Positions 12,589 to 23,829 of a stretch of 64,000 nucleotides of DNA are shown here, piece after piece; within the stretch, counting starts at the first letter, position 1, and the number at the start of each line of letters is the position of its first letter. A program made the translations under genes and the position numbers. The DNA lies in NCBI GenBank assembly GCA_963920765.1, contig OY987252.1:4201966-4265965 (forward strand), in the 5' to 3' direction. The DNA is from Ulota crispa (taxonomy: Eukaryota > Streptophyta > Bryopsida > Orthotrichales > Orthotrichaceae). The notes under the pieces were generated by a model. That model saw only the letters and a list, made by a program, of their open reading frames with translations, made no database searches and was not told where the DNA came from.

Positions 12589-13030
12589 TTGAAAATCTCT
12601 TACAGTCTTTTTGCTCACAGCTTGGTATTAGAGCAGCGTCTTTCACCGGAAGTGATTTTACAAGTGGCCTTTTTTATTGTTAGAACATTGCAAGTGGATT
12701 GTTTGAATTATACACATAATTTTTTTTTCTACTGTAAGAATGTGAAGGCTTATGCAGGGAAAACCAAGGAAATGTCACAATGATGAGAAGTTTTCTTGAA
12801 GGTGTTTTTCATTATAGTTTTCTCTCTTCTCTTCTTTCTCTTTTTTTTCCTATTTTCTTGATTTGTATGCCAACGGTACTAACATGTTTTATATTGATTG
12901 TTCAATTTGCAAAAATAGATGCACAAATGGCTATAAAAAGATTCTTGCTGCATTGGACTCCAAAAGCTGGTATTTTTGTGGAGAGTGAATTGTGGCCAAT
13001 TCTTGGTCTTTAGGCTGCTCTCAAGGGTGT
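12589..13030 (+). pseudogene. Fragment resembling plant KDO transferase (KdtA/WaaA-like)
   Basis: Two exon-like pieces on the plus strand match, from memory, the N-terminal glycosyltransferase half of 3-deoxy-D-manno-octulosonate transferase. The first (about 12600-12660) reads SLVLEQRLSPEVILQ, like the family's 'RLP-G-V-QFAP' stretch. The second, after a TGCAAAAATAG acceptor at about 12919, reads IKRFLLHWTPKAGIFVESEL followed by WP, the characteristic ESELWP motif. A stop follows shortly after the motif, then GTAAGT at about 13030. The remaining two thirds of the enzyme are not visible. In bacteria the enzyme adds KDO to lipid A, and plants carry a mitochondrial homologue. Here it looks like a broken or captured gene fragment. 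Confidence 0.5.
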
Positions 13031-13269
13031 AAGTCCTAAATATCTTTGAATCCCTTGTGTACAAGAATTTATAAATTTAAGAAAAAATAAATAAACATTT
13101 TATGGAAAAGGTGAAATTAGAACACAATCCAACATGTTTGCAATCAAAGATTTTTAGAATTCAAACCAATGTGTACGTGCTCTAGAAACGTCCCACCTTA
13201 CAATGTACACTAATTTGTTCATTGAAATATTTAGTATCACCCCAAGAGGGATATGTATTGAGGTATGTA

Positions 13270-13595
13270 CACCCATTAAGCGTCAAACTAAGGGTTTTGA
13301 ACATGATGAATATCAATAAATAGCTAGCAAATTACAGGATCCTATTGGGAATAGAAAAATAACAAGTTTGCACTTTTGGATGTATTATTTGGATACTATG
13401 AGAATAAGTTGTGAAGTTGTGAATTTTTAAAGAGCAAATTGCCATTGCACCCATAACCACTTTTAAGAATTCATGTTCACATATTGTACATTCTTGTCAT
13501 TACATCTATTCACTTCCACAAATTTTTCAAGATTTTCAAAGGTGACGGTTATGGGGACACTGACACTTATGGGTGTACATACCTTGTGTTAATGA
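13270..13595. repeat. Dispersed repeat copy 2, the empty site for the 5.9-7.2 kb insertions
   Basis: The sequence matches 5895-7245 piece by piece (GGATCCTATT, 'TGTACATTCTTG', 'TTACATCTATTCA', 'GGTGACGGTTATGG') but lacks both inserted elements. It therefore records the pre-insertion state of a paralogous repeat. Confidence 0.75.
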
Positions 13596-14229
13596 AATTT
13601 GGGTGTTTTTCTTGGGAGGCACAGAGTCAACTTTTTTGAGATGGAAGCGCTTCTTTTACTTGTGAGTTAAAAGACCATTTCATTTGTGTATTTATTACAA
13701 TGTCTTTACAAAAAATTTTAATTTTTACAACTCTTGAATATTCATATCACATAACATAGCAGAACCAAAAATGAAGAAAATTATTTCATAATTCTAAATT
13801 AACAGAGCCATCAAGCACAAATGTGTCTAGATTATCTGTGGTCAAGAGAAGACCAATAAATGGAAAGATTGGTGGTTAATGTATGACGAGCTTATTCATT
13901 TTCCTAAAAGGCTGATTCAAAATCAACACAATTAGTGAGCAATATTCAAGAACTTTGGATAATGGATGGTTTTTACTTAACTACTCTATAAGCATGTTGG
14001 GAATATGAGATAATAAGTTTGTAACAATATTCTAGAATGTGAGTCATTTGAAGAGAAAAAACAAACAAACTTGTTATTAAAGAAAAAAACTCATTTTTTT
14101 ATTGAAGAGTACAATTAACAGCAATATTTTGTTCTATAACCTTCTCTAGCTTTTTTTAAAGTCCATTTTCAATCATGGTGGGGTCTTAAAGTTGAAAATT
14201 ATGGGGTACCTAAATCAATCCACCTCTAA

Positions 14230-14920
14230 AAGAAGACTGTTTGGTGCACTGGCTACAGCATTATTTTTGTGATGTGGATTTTCACCGCCTTGACATGGGT
14301 CATGTTTGGGTTATTCTTCTCGGTTCACTAGTAAGTTCCACACCCTTGGAAGGATTATTTTTATTGTTGTTAATTTTTCTTTTGCTTTTTTGCAACATTG
14401 CTTTTTTGTTTGTTGCTATGATTATTTTATGATTTTTTTTTTTGGGGGATTTGCTTCAAGATGGACTAAAAAAGAAATTATTTTCATGTTGTCGGATGTC
14501 AATGTGACAGATGACAGCTGCTTAGCTTTCAAGCAGTACCTTGAAGACCCTCAAAACACAAGTCTTGATGACCTAATTCCGTGCGCAGATTTGACCACTT
14601 CTTCTTCAAAATACTTGCAAGTGCGGGTGGCCATGAAAAGCATCATTGCTTTGGTACCAAACATAAATTGTCCTACCTACTTTACTTTTCTAGAGTTTTA
14701 AACTCATCATTGAAACTATAGTTCTTCATTTGTACAAGTGTAGACCTAAACTTGTGACAATTGAATGGGTGACAGGTGATGGAGCAGGGGAATATGTTCA
14801 TGTCAATCAACATGCTGAGAGTGGTAGCAAACAAATTTTTGGAGTAGAACATTATTGGCCGAAGGTGGTGCAAAGAGGAAGATGGTGAAATGGAAGAGGA
14901 GTAATAGTTTCCTTGAATCA
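14230..14920 (+). pseudogene. Exon-like coding remnant, function unknown
   Basis: After a TTGCTTCAAG acceptor-like site at about 14460 a frame reads WTKKEIIFMLSDVNVTDDSC and on to about 14650, where a GGTACC donor-like site follows. A second piece around 14740-14880 reads TIEWVTGDGAGEYVHVNQHA. Composition is protein-like (acidic, balanced) compared with the noise around it. I do not recognise the family, and the pieces may belong with the decayed gene at 9.6-12 kb. Low certainty. Confidence 0.3.
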
Positions 14921-15089
14921 TATTGTTTGTAGAAATAGTAGTGTAGAGTAGTGTTTATATGTTCAATGTATATGTTATTGTACATTTTGAAAGAATATGT
15001 ATACAAAATTAAATTTACAATGTTTATGACTCATCTATTGAAATTGAATTAAATCAAAAATTGTAAATGTTTTGAAGAATTTGTAAATT

Positions 15090-15690
15090 GAGTGTTGCAA
15101 TTATATTAAGTATATGCAAATTTACCCAAATAAAACATATTTACCTTGCAATAACCCAACAGTATAGTTTTTGAACAACATTATCATTGAAACATGATTG
15201 TCTCAATATTGAAAACTATCTAATAGTATATAAAATTTGTACTCTATAAAAGTATTACAACAATTTGCAAAAAGCATAAATTCAATATACACCAATAGTA
15301 CTGACATACACTTTCTTCAATATACGTTATGTAAGTCTTTGCAGTATTTTAATTGTCCCTCAAACGTATAAATTCAATACTAGCATTGGGTATTCATAAA
15401 TTAGTGCTGCATTGTGTCAACAATACTATTAAACAATAACGCAGCAGTACAAAAAATATAATACTTTACTCATGACATATTATACTCATTCAATACTGAC
15501 ATGTACCTTTTGCCTTATTACATCAATATTGCTTTATTGTATAACATGCAGTATTATTTAGATATAATGGTAGTATTGTATGTATTTCAATTGCATACAA
15601 AACTACTGAAGTATTGCATCAATATTATATTGTGAGGCCTTTGCAGCAATATTGATGCAGTACCGCAAACGTATTGAAGGTAATAGGGGT
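15090..15690. repeat. Cluster of CAATACT/AGTATTG words in both orientations
   Basis: Short words CAATACT, AGTATTG, CAATATT and GCAGTA recur many times in about 600 bp, on both strands, ending with GCAGCAATATTGATGCAGTA near 15647. Such clusters resemble the subterminal motif arrays of large DNA transposons. I could not find matching terminal repeats, so this is only a motif cluster. Confidence 0.4.
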
Positions 15691-15699
15691 TTTTTCCCG

Positions 15700-17330
15700 A
15701 TGAAGCAAATTCATCTATTTGTCCGTCACCAAAAGATGCTCTTCTTTCAAACTCATTTGAATCACCCCAATTCAAGATGAATGACTACATTCATCCTCGC
15801 AATAGTGTCATCCATCCATGGACGTGTACGCACCAACACCAGCACTATTATCTTCATTTTTTGTTTTTAGCTTTACTTGCCAAAGACGTGGGTTAGGTTG
15901 GATTTTTTGCAATCTACCTTGAATTTTAGTAGTAGGCAAGTTGCAATACTTTCTTGTTTAGTTTAGTATTTTGCCTATAAATTTTTTCTTGCCTAAGAAC
16001 TTTTAGCTACACGCATGGCAACTTTTAAGTTTAGTTCATATATTCTTCAATTATATGAATTGGTGATGTCTAACATCAATCTTCCATAGTTGTTTTAGGG
16101 TTTAGGGATGATGCTAAACTTGGACATTTGCAAAGTGTACACTAACAATTTTATGAAGAAGCCACTAAAAGACTATTTAGTACATTTGTACTAGCTCCAA
16201 ACCTACTTAGCAAACTATGAGTCCTCAGGTCTTTACATCTAAGGCCAAGCATGATAGAGGAATTTGTGATCCTTACATGATTCTTGATGTTCAAAACATC
16301 CTACAAACCATTCAAGTGCTTCCAATTTTTTGTGAGGACGGCACTTATTTTATAAATGCCTTTAAGTTTTGAGTCAATATTTTAATGTTACAGCTTCAAT
16401 TTGTGATTGATTTAGTATTAGTAGGTACATTTTTTAATCCTCTCGAATCAAAAGTGATCATTTAGTGCATTATCAAAAGTAATTGAAATAATACTGATAA
16501 GAAGTGGATTGAAATTGTGTTGGGGTATTGTAAATTAGAAAAGCATAAAGTCTAGGTATGTTGACTCAATGAAATTTTCAAGTCTATTTAGACCTTGACT
16601 CAATACCAATTCAATTGATTATTGATATGACAATCAAACTTACTATTTGAGAGTTTGTGATGTAGTCTAGTTTTTTTTTCTAACATCAACTTTTTATAAT
16701 CACAATAAATAGAGTGACTTTAAAGCTTTGCACCTTCATTCCTGGTGGCATGTTACTTGGCAATTCTAAACTAAATATTCCAATTTTGAATTACATCACC
16801 AATGGTTCTCTTGGTCATCTAGTGCATGACATCTATTACTAACTAAATTGCCAAAATAGTAAATACTAAATCCCAATATACACATCCAATAGCTCAAAAG
16901 CATTTCCATGAGCCAGAAGAATAAATATTTAACTTTATTTTGGTGATCTGGGATTTTTGATAGCCTCTTTTTGTACGGAGTCATAGATTGGCCAGTCAAA
17001 TTTGGGAATTGTTGATATGTCATGCAATGATGAGATTTTAGAGGATTTTGCATGCTTATAGGAAGAAAATAAAAGTGCTAACATCCTTGAACAATTGAAG
17101 AGATCCTTGCTTTTTAGAAGATTGACTTCCTTATCTATTTATTGCTAAGAATGAAAGTAAACAAAACTAGGAACCTACATGGACATCTTCAAAAAGGAAT
17201 GCTCATTTGCATGTTTTCTAAATTTCATATCACATGGCATATTCTACTAAAAACAAGCTTTCCAAGGTCCAAACATCATCCAATTCATTTGTGATTTGAT
17301 GATATACGCAAAACATTGGAATATCTCCCA
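15700..17330. other. Region without a recognisable gene
   Basis: AT-rich sequence with only short open frames that lack splice context or familiar motifs. I see nothing definable apart from its border with the foldback element at 17339. Confidence 0.45.
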
Positions 17331-17341
17331 ATATTTTGAGG

Positions 17342-17550
17342 GTCTTGATACTGCCATAGTGCCACCCCCTTTTTGATACTGCCACTCCCTTTTTGATACT
17401 ACCACCCCCTTTTTGATATTGCCACTCCCATTTTGATACTGTTGCCTCCATTTTGATAATGTCGCCCCCATTTTGATAATGTCGCCTCCTTTTTGATACT
17501 GCCACCCTCTTTTTGATACTGCCACCTCCATTTTGATATTGCCACCTTTT
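17342..17550. repeat. Minisatellite, 20-bp unit (left arm)
   Basis: About nine to ten copies of a 20-bp unit ending TTTTTGATACT or CATTTTGATAAT. Units vary at a few positions. On the minus strand this keeps all frames open, which explains the apparent open reading frames here. Confidence 0.9.
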
Positions 17551-17847
17551 TTTTAGCATTGTTCAATTCTTAGTGTTTTTTGTGGATTTAAAAAAATAAA
17601 AAAAGAATAAAATATGTTTCAAACTAAGTGATTTTTTGTTGGTGTTTTTTATATTGATAGATGGCAATTAATTTTTTTTATAAAAACAGACAATTCTTTA
17701 TTGTCATTTTTTATCAAAAATTTCAATTGCAAAATTATCAATATGAAAAACACCAACAAAATCACTTGATTTGAAACATATTTTATTCTAAATTTAAAAA
17801 AAAGTTGTCCTCAAAAACATTAAAAATTGAACAATGCTGAAAAAAAA

Positions 17848-18010
17848 GGGTGGCAGTATCAAGAAGGGAGGTGGCAGTATTAAGAAGGGAGGTGGCAATA
17901 TCAAGAAGGGAGGTGGCAGTATCAAGAAGGGAGGTGGCAGTATCAAGAAGGGAGGTGGCAGTATCAAGAAGGAGGGTGGCAGTATCAAAAAGGGGGGTGG
18001 CAATATCAAG
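17848..18010. repeat. Minisatellite, 21-bp unit (right arm)
   Basis: About eight copies of a 21-bp unit, GGTGGCAGTATCAAGAAGGG plus A. Because 21 is a multiple of three, all copies read the same heptapeptide GGGSIKK on the plus strand. I take this as a by-product of the repeat and not a gene. Confidence 0.9.
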
Positions 18011-18117
18011 ACCCTATTTTGTTCAAATATCTATAGATTGTTGAAATTTTGATCATATTCTGTTCTAGACATAAAGACATCTCTTGTTGTTTTGTCTAAG
18101 CAATATATACATGAATA

Positions 18118-18442
18118 AGGTAGGAGGCTCACATTTGCTGAGGCTCTAAAATGTCCACCTTCTCAAATGTACTTGGAATTGTACATTCATGTTTTTCATA
18201 TGATTCAACAAAGTACAAGTTATTTACGGTAGAGAAGGTGGATGGTTTTATAGCCCTAAAACACTTCAACCTCAAAATTTCATAATTAATTCCACTAAGC
18301 TTCAAAAAACATAAAACAAATTGGTTTAGATACCAATTCCTCTTGTCTTTTGAGGAAAGTTTACTAGAAAACCTTTCAAAAAATTCACATCCCCAAAATT
18401 CAGTTTTAGCCCGTATATAGTTGGTTTATGAGCCTCCTACCT
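18118..18442. mobile_element. Stowaway-like MITE, copy 1
   Basis: The ends are AGGTAGGAGGCTCAC and the complement of AGGTAGGAGGCTCAT, flanked on both sides by TA (18116-18117 and 18443-18444). A TA target with a short conserved TIR is typical of Stowaway/Tc1-mariner MITEs. A second copy with the same ends lies at 60554-60853. No coding capacity. Confidence 0.75.
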
Positions 18443-18444
18443 TA

Positions 18445-21400
18445 GTTCATGTTTAGTTATAATTGGCATTGAATGTCTTTCTACTTTTTCCTACAATTGT
18501 TACAAAACATATACAACAATATATTTGTTATGTGGGATCTTCACGTGTACAAGTAATCTGCATGCATTTATAATTTCTGGAGTTCCATATGTTTTTTTGG
18601 GACATGTCCATTCTATATCTATTGTCTCATAGATGCACATATTCCTAGTGTATCCTAATTCAATTTAAAAACTATGATTTGAGAAATCTTCAAAAATATA
18701 CATGATTTGTGCATTGTATGTTTGTTGATATAAACATTGGGTAGTATTGATACAATTTTGTCATACAATGATGTGATGCTTCTAGAAGAATGTCACCATT
18801 CAAATAACTAAGCTTAAAGCTTTTTTGGTTTCAAAACTCATTCAAACAGAATCTAAAGGGATGCTAATCATAGATTAGCACCCTAAGGCGCGATGCTATT
18901 GAGAAGATGTAAAGTCATCATTATTAGAATGGAAGAGTCCCAGCGCCAATTTTACATGGGCAAAGAAAGTAAGAAAAACAGAGGCGCACAAGTTAGTGAT
19001 GGTTTTAGAATTGCATATTAATTCTAGTAATTATGCATAGTAGTTAAAATTCTTACGTAACACTCTAATTGCCTCCCAAAATCTTGGCATTGATATTCCT
19101 CTTGTCTAAGTTTTTTGGATCATCTTACCCCTAATGCATGGGTAGGTTGGAAATCAAATTCACCCAAAGGAATGACCTCTTAGAAATACACTCCATACTG
19201 GTTTTATGGATATTTCTCTGCAAGTTTGATTGTAGGATGGCAAAGTTCATTTGGTTATGAACATAGAATATTGTTTCAAAGCCGTAGTTCTTGATAGTTG
19301 ACATTATCATAGTAATTAAAAATAAGATATTTTAAACCCCACATTTCTTTTGTGTGTATATGGTCAAATAACTCAAAATTGACATCCCTCAATAAAATGA
19401 TTAGAAAATCATAAATTTGATTTTTTTTTAATATTTAAGCTATAAGATCTATTTTGTCATTTGCTTATATACATCCCCTCAAAAATTTCAAACTTTGTGA
19501 CGGCATATTTCATTAGATTATAACATTCAAAGTAGGGACAAAATCATAATTACTGCACTATATATGATGTTTGTGGGTAGCGTGTGTTCAGGCCCCTATA
19601 AGATGGAGGCTATGTAGGTAATTTATTTTGATTTTTGTAAGGCTATACTTACCTAAATTTATAAGTTTTGACAATTTCATACACCGTAGGCTTCTTTTGA
19701 ATTAAGTTCTTGTGATATTTATGTATAATTGTATAGCATATGTTCATTATAAATACACAATGACACAAACAAAATTATACATTTGTAATAAAAAACCAAA
19801 CACTTCAAAACATAAATTTTAATCAACCACATAGAACTTCAAACAAGAACTTGAGTGAAAACAAAACTCATAGAAAAGCATATAGTATACCTAAAAGCAT
19901 ATTTGTAAATTCAATATAGGATGAAGGAAAAAGTAGTGAAACTCATTCTACTTCAACCACAAACCTCTTTTTACCTTAGCACACATCTAATCAAATCACA
20001 AAACTTACCAATTTTGTTTTTGTATAGTACTAGCATAGAGAAATGCATTTAAATGAAGACATATGGTGGACATGATCTTTGCAACAAGTGCCTATTCAAA
20101 ACATGCATGTGTTTAGAAACACAATACAAAGCATTTACATGCATAACATGACTACAACCTATACTAATACAGCTTGGATTCCCTTGCCGTGAATTCCCAA
20201 TCTGCGTCACCAAGCTTGAATCCCATGCCATGAACTACCAATCTGCGTCACCAACACATTCCATGTCAGCAAATGCCCATAACTGCCACATTTGCTTTTA
20301 AACCCAAAAAAAATGACTCAATGATGCCAAATACATAGCAAGAGATTGAGAGAGAGGGAGAGTTGCAAAATTAGAAACAGACAATTTGCATAATCAATAG
20401 AATGGAAAGGGTAAGAAATTTTATTGCACAAAACTTTGCATCAAACAAAAGAGATGAAAGCGATCAAGAAGCAGAATTGCAAGAGCTGGGACTGAGCCAA
20501 CGAGAGGGGAATGCATACTTGCAAGGCTACAAGGGGCAAGCTCTCAAACAAGTGTAGGAGCCCAAGGTCAACATAGCAAGCAAGGGCTGAGTTTTGGTTG
20601 TCACCTTGCTTGATTGCGCTCATGCGAGCACACATTGAATTTAAAGAAAGCGTGAGTAATGACATTGCATGCAGAAATAGCGTTGCATGTAAACCCTTAC
20701 AAAGTCTAGAAATTGCACGCAAACAAAAAGTATTGTTGCAGAATTTGAGATAAACCGTGCAATCAAAGCCACAAAGCATGCAAGCGGAAGTTGCTAAAGC
20801 ACAACCCAACCCTCAAACCCCAAGCTAACCTTGAGCCCAAGCCACAAGCCCATAAATGAATAGCAACAAAAGCTTCATCTATGTGTCTAATCATGTATCA
20901 TTACCTATAAATCATTTATCAACCTTACGGCCCTAAACTACTATTGAATACATTTGACATTGGATACTTGAATAGGGATCAAACATAATATACTTTGTCA
21001 TACTCAAAACATGGGATACTTTAGCTAACCATTAAATCATTAAAATATATCTAATAAAAGTGTGGATTTTGTTTTTTGAATATTGGCAAGACTATTGTAC
21101 AACTAAAAATATTATCATTCTCATTATTATGCCCTACCTTCTATTATTTATAAAGAGCCCACATCCAATTCAACAATGCTTACTTTTTATAAAGCCATAT
21201 GAAAATTTAGGACCAAGGCAATTATAAAAACACTTCATTCAATGACACATGTACAAAAAAAAATAAGGGAGTGCACTCCTCGCGAGCAAAACTTTTTCTG
21301 AAGCTTCTCTTAGGTGTTACTTTTTTTTGGGTCATTCAAAATGATATCTTCCACTTCATGAATTTCTTGTGCAATATAACTTTATTGTAGAGCATGAAGT

Positions 21401-21680
21401 TGGCTATATGCCTTACAAATTTTATGAACACCCTATGCTTAAAACATAAGAAAAAAAAATCAGAAGCGGAAATTGCTTTGTTCAAATTGTTGTTACTCTA
21501 AGAAAACTTCACCAACAAGATTTTTATAGAAATGAATCTAAATTACAAAATCCATATGGTGTTAATCTAGAACATTGTATAGAGTACTTGCCGCAATAAT
21601 TATTATTTTTAAATAAAAAGTAAAATAGAAATTACTTAGTCAAAGAGAGTTGATTGCAAATTTTGCCCATTCACCAAGCC
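18445..21680. other. Region without a recognisable gene
   Basis: AT-rich with a slightly richer patch at 20.4-20.8 kb. The minus-strand open frame there (20441-20809) is Cys/Leu-rich, has no motif I know and no splice context, so I do not call it. A 41-42-bp tandem duplication lies at 20171-20253. Confidence 0.4.
20171..20253. repeat. Two tandem copies of a 41-42-bp unit
   Basis: Both copies start AGCTTG and end CAATCTGCGTCACCA, with six or seven differences between them. A local duplication. Confidence 0.75.
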
Positions 21681-21689
21681 ATTGCAAAG

Positions 21690-21750
21690 GGGGGATGCTA
21701 TTTTGTGAGGCGCGAGCCGTGAGCCGTGAGCCATGAGCCTTTGAAAAAAA
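21690..21750 (+). repeat. Left terminal inverted repeat of the MULE with GAGCCGT heptamers
   Basis: GGGGGATGCTATTTTG is followed by GTGAGGCGC and tandem heptamers (GAGCCGT, GAGCCGT, GAGCCAT, GAGCC). It pairs with 42222-42288. Tandem short repeats close to the end could be transposase binding sites; that is inference. Confidence 0.8.
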
Positions 21751-22236
21751 AACATAATCTCCTATTATTGTGGCAAAGGAGACCTAATACCATGGATAGA
21801 AAAATGTTTGGAATACAAGTGGTCAAGGTTTAGGATATTCGGGATTTAGGGATGAGCAATTGAAACCCAAAAGAAAACATGGGTTTGGTGTACAAGGTAT
21901 TTCTCATAGCAGATCAATATTGTGGCTTCAGGATTAAAGGTACTTGGGGTTTCGGGTTTAGAAAAGGAGTAACAACACTCATATATTATGGGTCCAAATC
22001 GTTGGTTTAGGGAAACTTAGAGTTCTATTATACGCAAACAAAGGTAGTGGTTTAGGGTTTAGCACTACTTGGCCTCAAATGTATTATAAAACTGGTCTAT
22101 TAGAGAATGAAAATTCCACATGTGAAAACAAAGAAACTTATACTTAGAAGCAAAATGCTAGTATTGAGTACGTAAAGTTCATAACCATTTGCAATAGCTA
22201 TGAAGGCTGAAAAACAAAAGAACCTTTGGCAATGCA

Positions 22237-22566
22237 TTATAGATCCAGCTCCAAGCACCCCAAAGATGAAGATAATGTCTGGAGAGCTTGGTGGTGCCTT
22301 CCCAAGCTAGTTGGAGAAGACAATACCTCAACACCAATGGATTCAGTAGCTGAACCATCAATATAGAGTTTAACACTAGGGTCTCTTCTATAAGACCTAT
22401 CCTTCTGAACTACATCACCTTTTGCCACCAAAAAAAGAGCGTGCTGCTTAGCATATGTTGGTAGAATAAAGTCATTGCCCAAACTATTGCTGCAGGTCGA
22501 ATGCTGAACTAGACGCTTAGAGGATTGGCAACGAGGCATAGAGGGATTAGAAGGCCCGCCCTTCAT
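22237..22566 (-). pseudogene. Gene B C-terminal tail segment
   Basis: An open stretch beginning KGGPSNPSMPRCQSSKRL and ending about 550 bp inside the left end of the MULE. It is Ser/Pro-rich and probably disordered, and follows the methyltransferase-like part. Its connection to the preceding exon is not certain. Confidence 0.35.
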
Positions 22567-22769
22567 ACCTGCATTGCAATTATAGGGTGAGGTAGAAGAT
22601 GAGAATATAGGTGAAATAGGGCATGAATTTATAATGATAATGAAATGATCTGATACAAGAGGCTCAGCTTATATATAGAATCTATTGTTGTCCACAAGGA
22701 TATCATGTCCGTGATGTCTTCAATGTCTTCATCCTCAGAGTTTGAAGCCAAGTCCACCCACTACTTTTA

Positions 22770-22900
22770 GATGTACTAGTTACAAGAGGCAATACCAGAG
22801 GTTCCAAGAATTCATGGAATCATCCTCCAGAGCAACCAATTGCTTGTCAAGAGCTCGGCAAGCCCTAATGATAGCGCTTGCATAGTTAAAGTCAAAGCAC
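22770..22900 (-). pseudogene. Gene B methyltransferase-like segment, part 4
   Basis: The minus strand reads IIRACRALDKQLVALEDD. In amino-methyltransferases of the N6/N4 type the SAM-binding motif (DxFxGxG) is followed by 'A-C....R.....E.D', which fits this segment placed right after the preceding exon. A frame change after LEDD is seen, consistent with decay. Confidence 0.5.
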
Positions 22901-22981
22901 ACATCAGGGATAGCTTAAAATTCAACCAAGCAATCACTATAAATCTGAGAATCTCAAAAACTGTAGTTTAGGGTTGATTAC

Positions 22982-23255
22982 CAATTCTAGCAGTGCAATG
23001 CACAACAATGTCCCTAGGAATTGTAGTAGACAATATAAGCATCTGCAGAAATACTTCATCCTTCTCCTTGGCCCCATGGAAAGGTATCCTGTTATGAAGA
23101 AGCTGAGACTCCATTGTTACACAATTGTGTAAGACATCATCCCTCTGAGAGTCAATTTTTGCATTTTGAACTTCGGGGTGCAACAAAATACGGAATTTGG
23201 ATACTAGTGGTGTGTTCAAGTCACGCACAAGTAGCTTAATGCAAAATTTGAGAGT
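22982..23255 (-). pseudogene. Gene B methyltransferase-like segment, part 3 (motif I)
   Basis: The exon starts after TTTAG at 23256 and ends before GTAATC at 22981. It reads NTPLVSKFRIL, then HNRIPFHGAKEKDEVFLQML, then PRDIVVHCTARIG. In related proteins I recall the last part is GDIVVDCTASTG, a glycine-rich SAM-binding motif. Here the Asp is His, so the binding site looks damaged. Confidence 0.5.
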
Positions 23256-23350
23256 CTAAAATAAAGACAAGCATATTGAATTAGGGTGAAGGCTTATAGA
23301 TATATTGCAAACTCAACTTTATTATCAAAAGTCAAATTTAGGGGACTTAC

Positions 23351-23540
23351 AACAAAGTTTGGGTCTTCTGTGTCGATCCATCAAAGTCAGTTTATCCCCG
23401 TTCATTGCTTCACCGCTTTGAATTTAAAGGTACTGAAACATCCGCAGAACCAACGCATAGACATGGACAGTGAGTGAAACACAACCAACGTGCCATTGTC
23501 ATGCAAAAATGACCTTGCAAAATTGAATAGGGATTCTAGA
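23351..23540 (-). pseudogene. Gene B methyltransferase-like segment, part 2
   Basis: The minus strand reads ESLFNFARSFLHDNGTLVVF and then, after in-frame stops, WIDTEDPNFVV before a GTAAGT donor at 23350. 'Alpha helix - DNG - beta strand (LVVF)' is the usual layout of the strand after the catalytic motif in Rossmann methyltransferases. Confidence 0.5.
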
Positions 23541-23560
23541 AAGTTAGGCTTCATCTAATT

Positions 23561-23826
23561 CTAAATTGGCACAAAAGAAGCCAAGAGAGATATGTCAAGG
23601 ACTAGTAGGTTTTTTGGCAAGTTGGCAGATATTAGGTCAACGGCTGTGCGAGAATCCGTATCACCTTGAAAATACCTTGAGTAGTTGTTCATGTGCTGCA
23701 AAAAAGAAGAGTTTAGTGTAATTGAAGACAAATCAAATGCATTGCTCATTAGAAAAAAAGTGAATGCAGGATTTGGGTGCAAAGTTTCTACAACGTCAAT
23801 GAGCGCCGTCATATCGCTAAATTTGG
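23561..23826 (-). pseudogene. Gene B methyltransferase-like segment, part 1
   Basis: The frame reads SDMTALIDVVETLHPNPAFT, then HMNNYSRYFQGDTDSRTAVD, then LPKNLLVLDISLLASF. The LLVLD strand followed by a loop sits where the DPPY-type catalytic motif would be; if so, the prolines and aromatic residue are lost in this copy. The preceding exon ends in a different frame near 23830. Confidence 0.5.
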
Positions 23827-23829
23827 GTG

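Larger units (their letters stand above)
17339..18015. mobile_element. Foldback element with minisatellite arms
   Basis: The element starts AGGGTCTTGAT and ends ATCAAGACCCT, with ATTTTG directly outside on both sides (17333-17338 and 18016-18021). Each arm is a tandem array: about nine 20-bp units of the GCCACYCCCTTTTTGATACT type on the left, and about eight 21-bp units of the GGTGGCAGTATCAAGAAGGG type on the right. They are complementary, so they fold on each other. The inner flanks also pair (TTGAACAATGCTG; TGTTGGTGTTTTT with its complement), leaving a loop of only about 70 bp near 17660-17735. Foldback transposons of this build are known in animals and plants. No coding capacity. Confidence 0.85.

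Noticed and set aside
12623-12637. TGGTATTAGAGCA resembling a plant LTR-element primer-binding site
   Set aside because: It differs from the usual TGGTATCAGAGC, has no LTR end before it, and lies within the KDO-transferase-like coding stretch.
16096-16112. TTTAGGGTTTAGGG-like telomere words (also near 22050, 28890 and 32640)
   Set aside because: Only one or two tandem units each; expected by chance in AT-rich plant DNA and not an interstitial telomere.
17834-18052. Plus-strand open frame with GGGSIKK heptad repeats
   Set aside because: It follows from a 21-bp minisatellite unit that lies in the arm of a foldback element; there is no start context and no non-repeat coding part.
20441-20809. 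122-codon minus-strand open frame
   Set aside because: Cys/Leu-rich with no domain, no splice signals and no conserved-looking stretch; probably chance.
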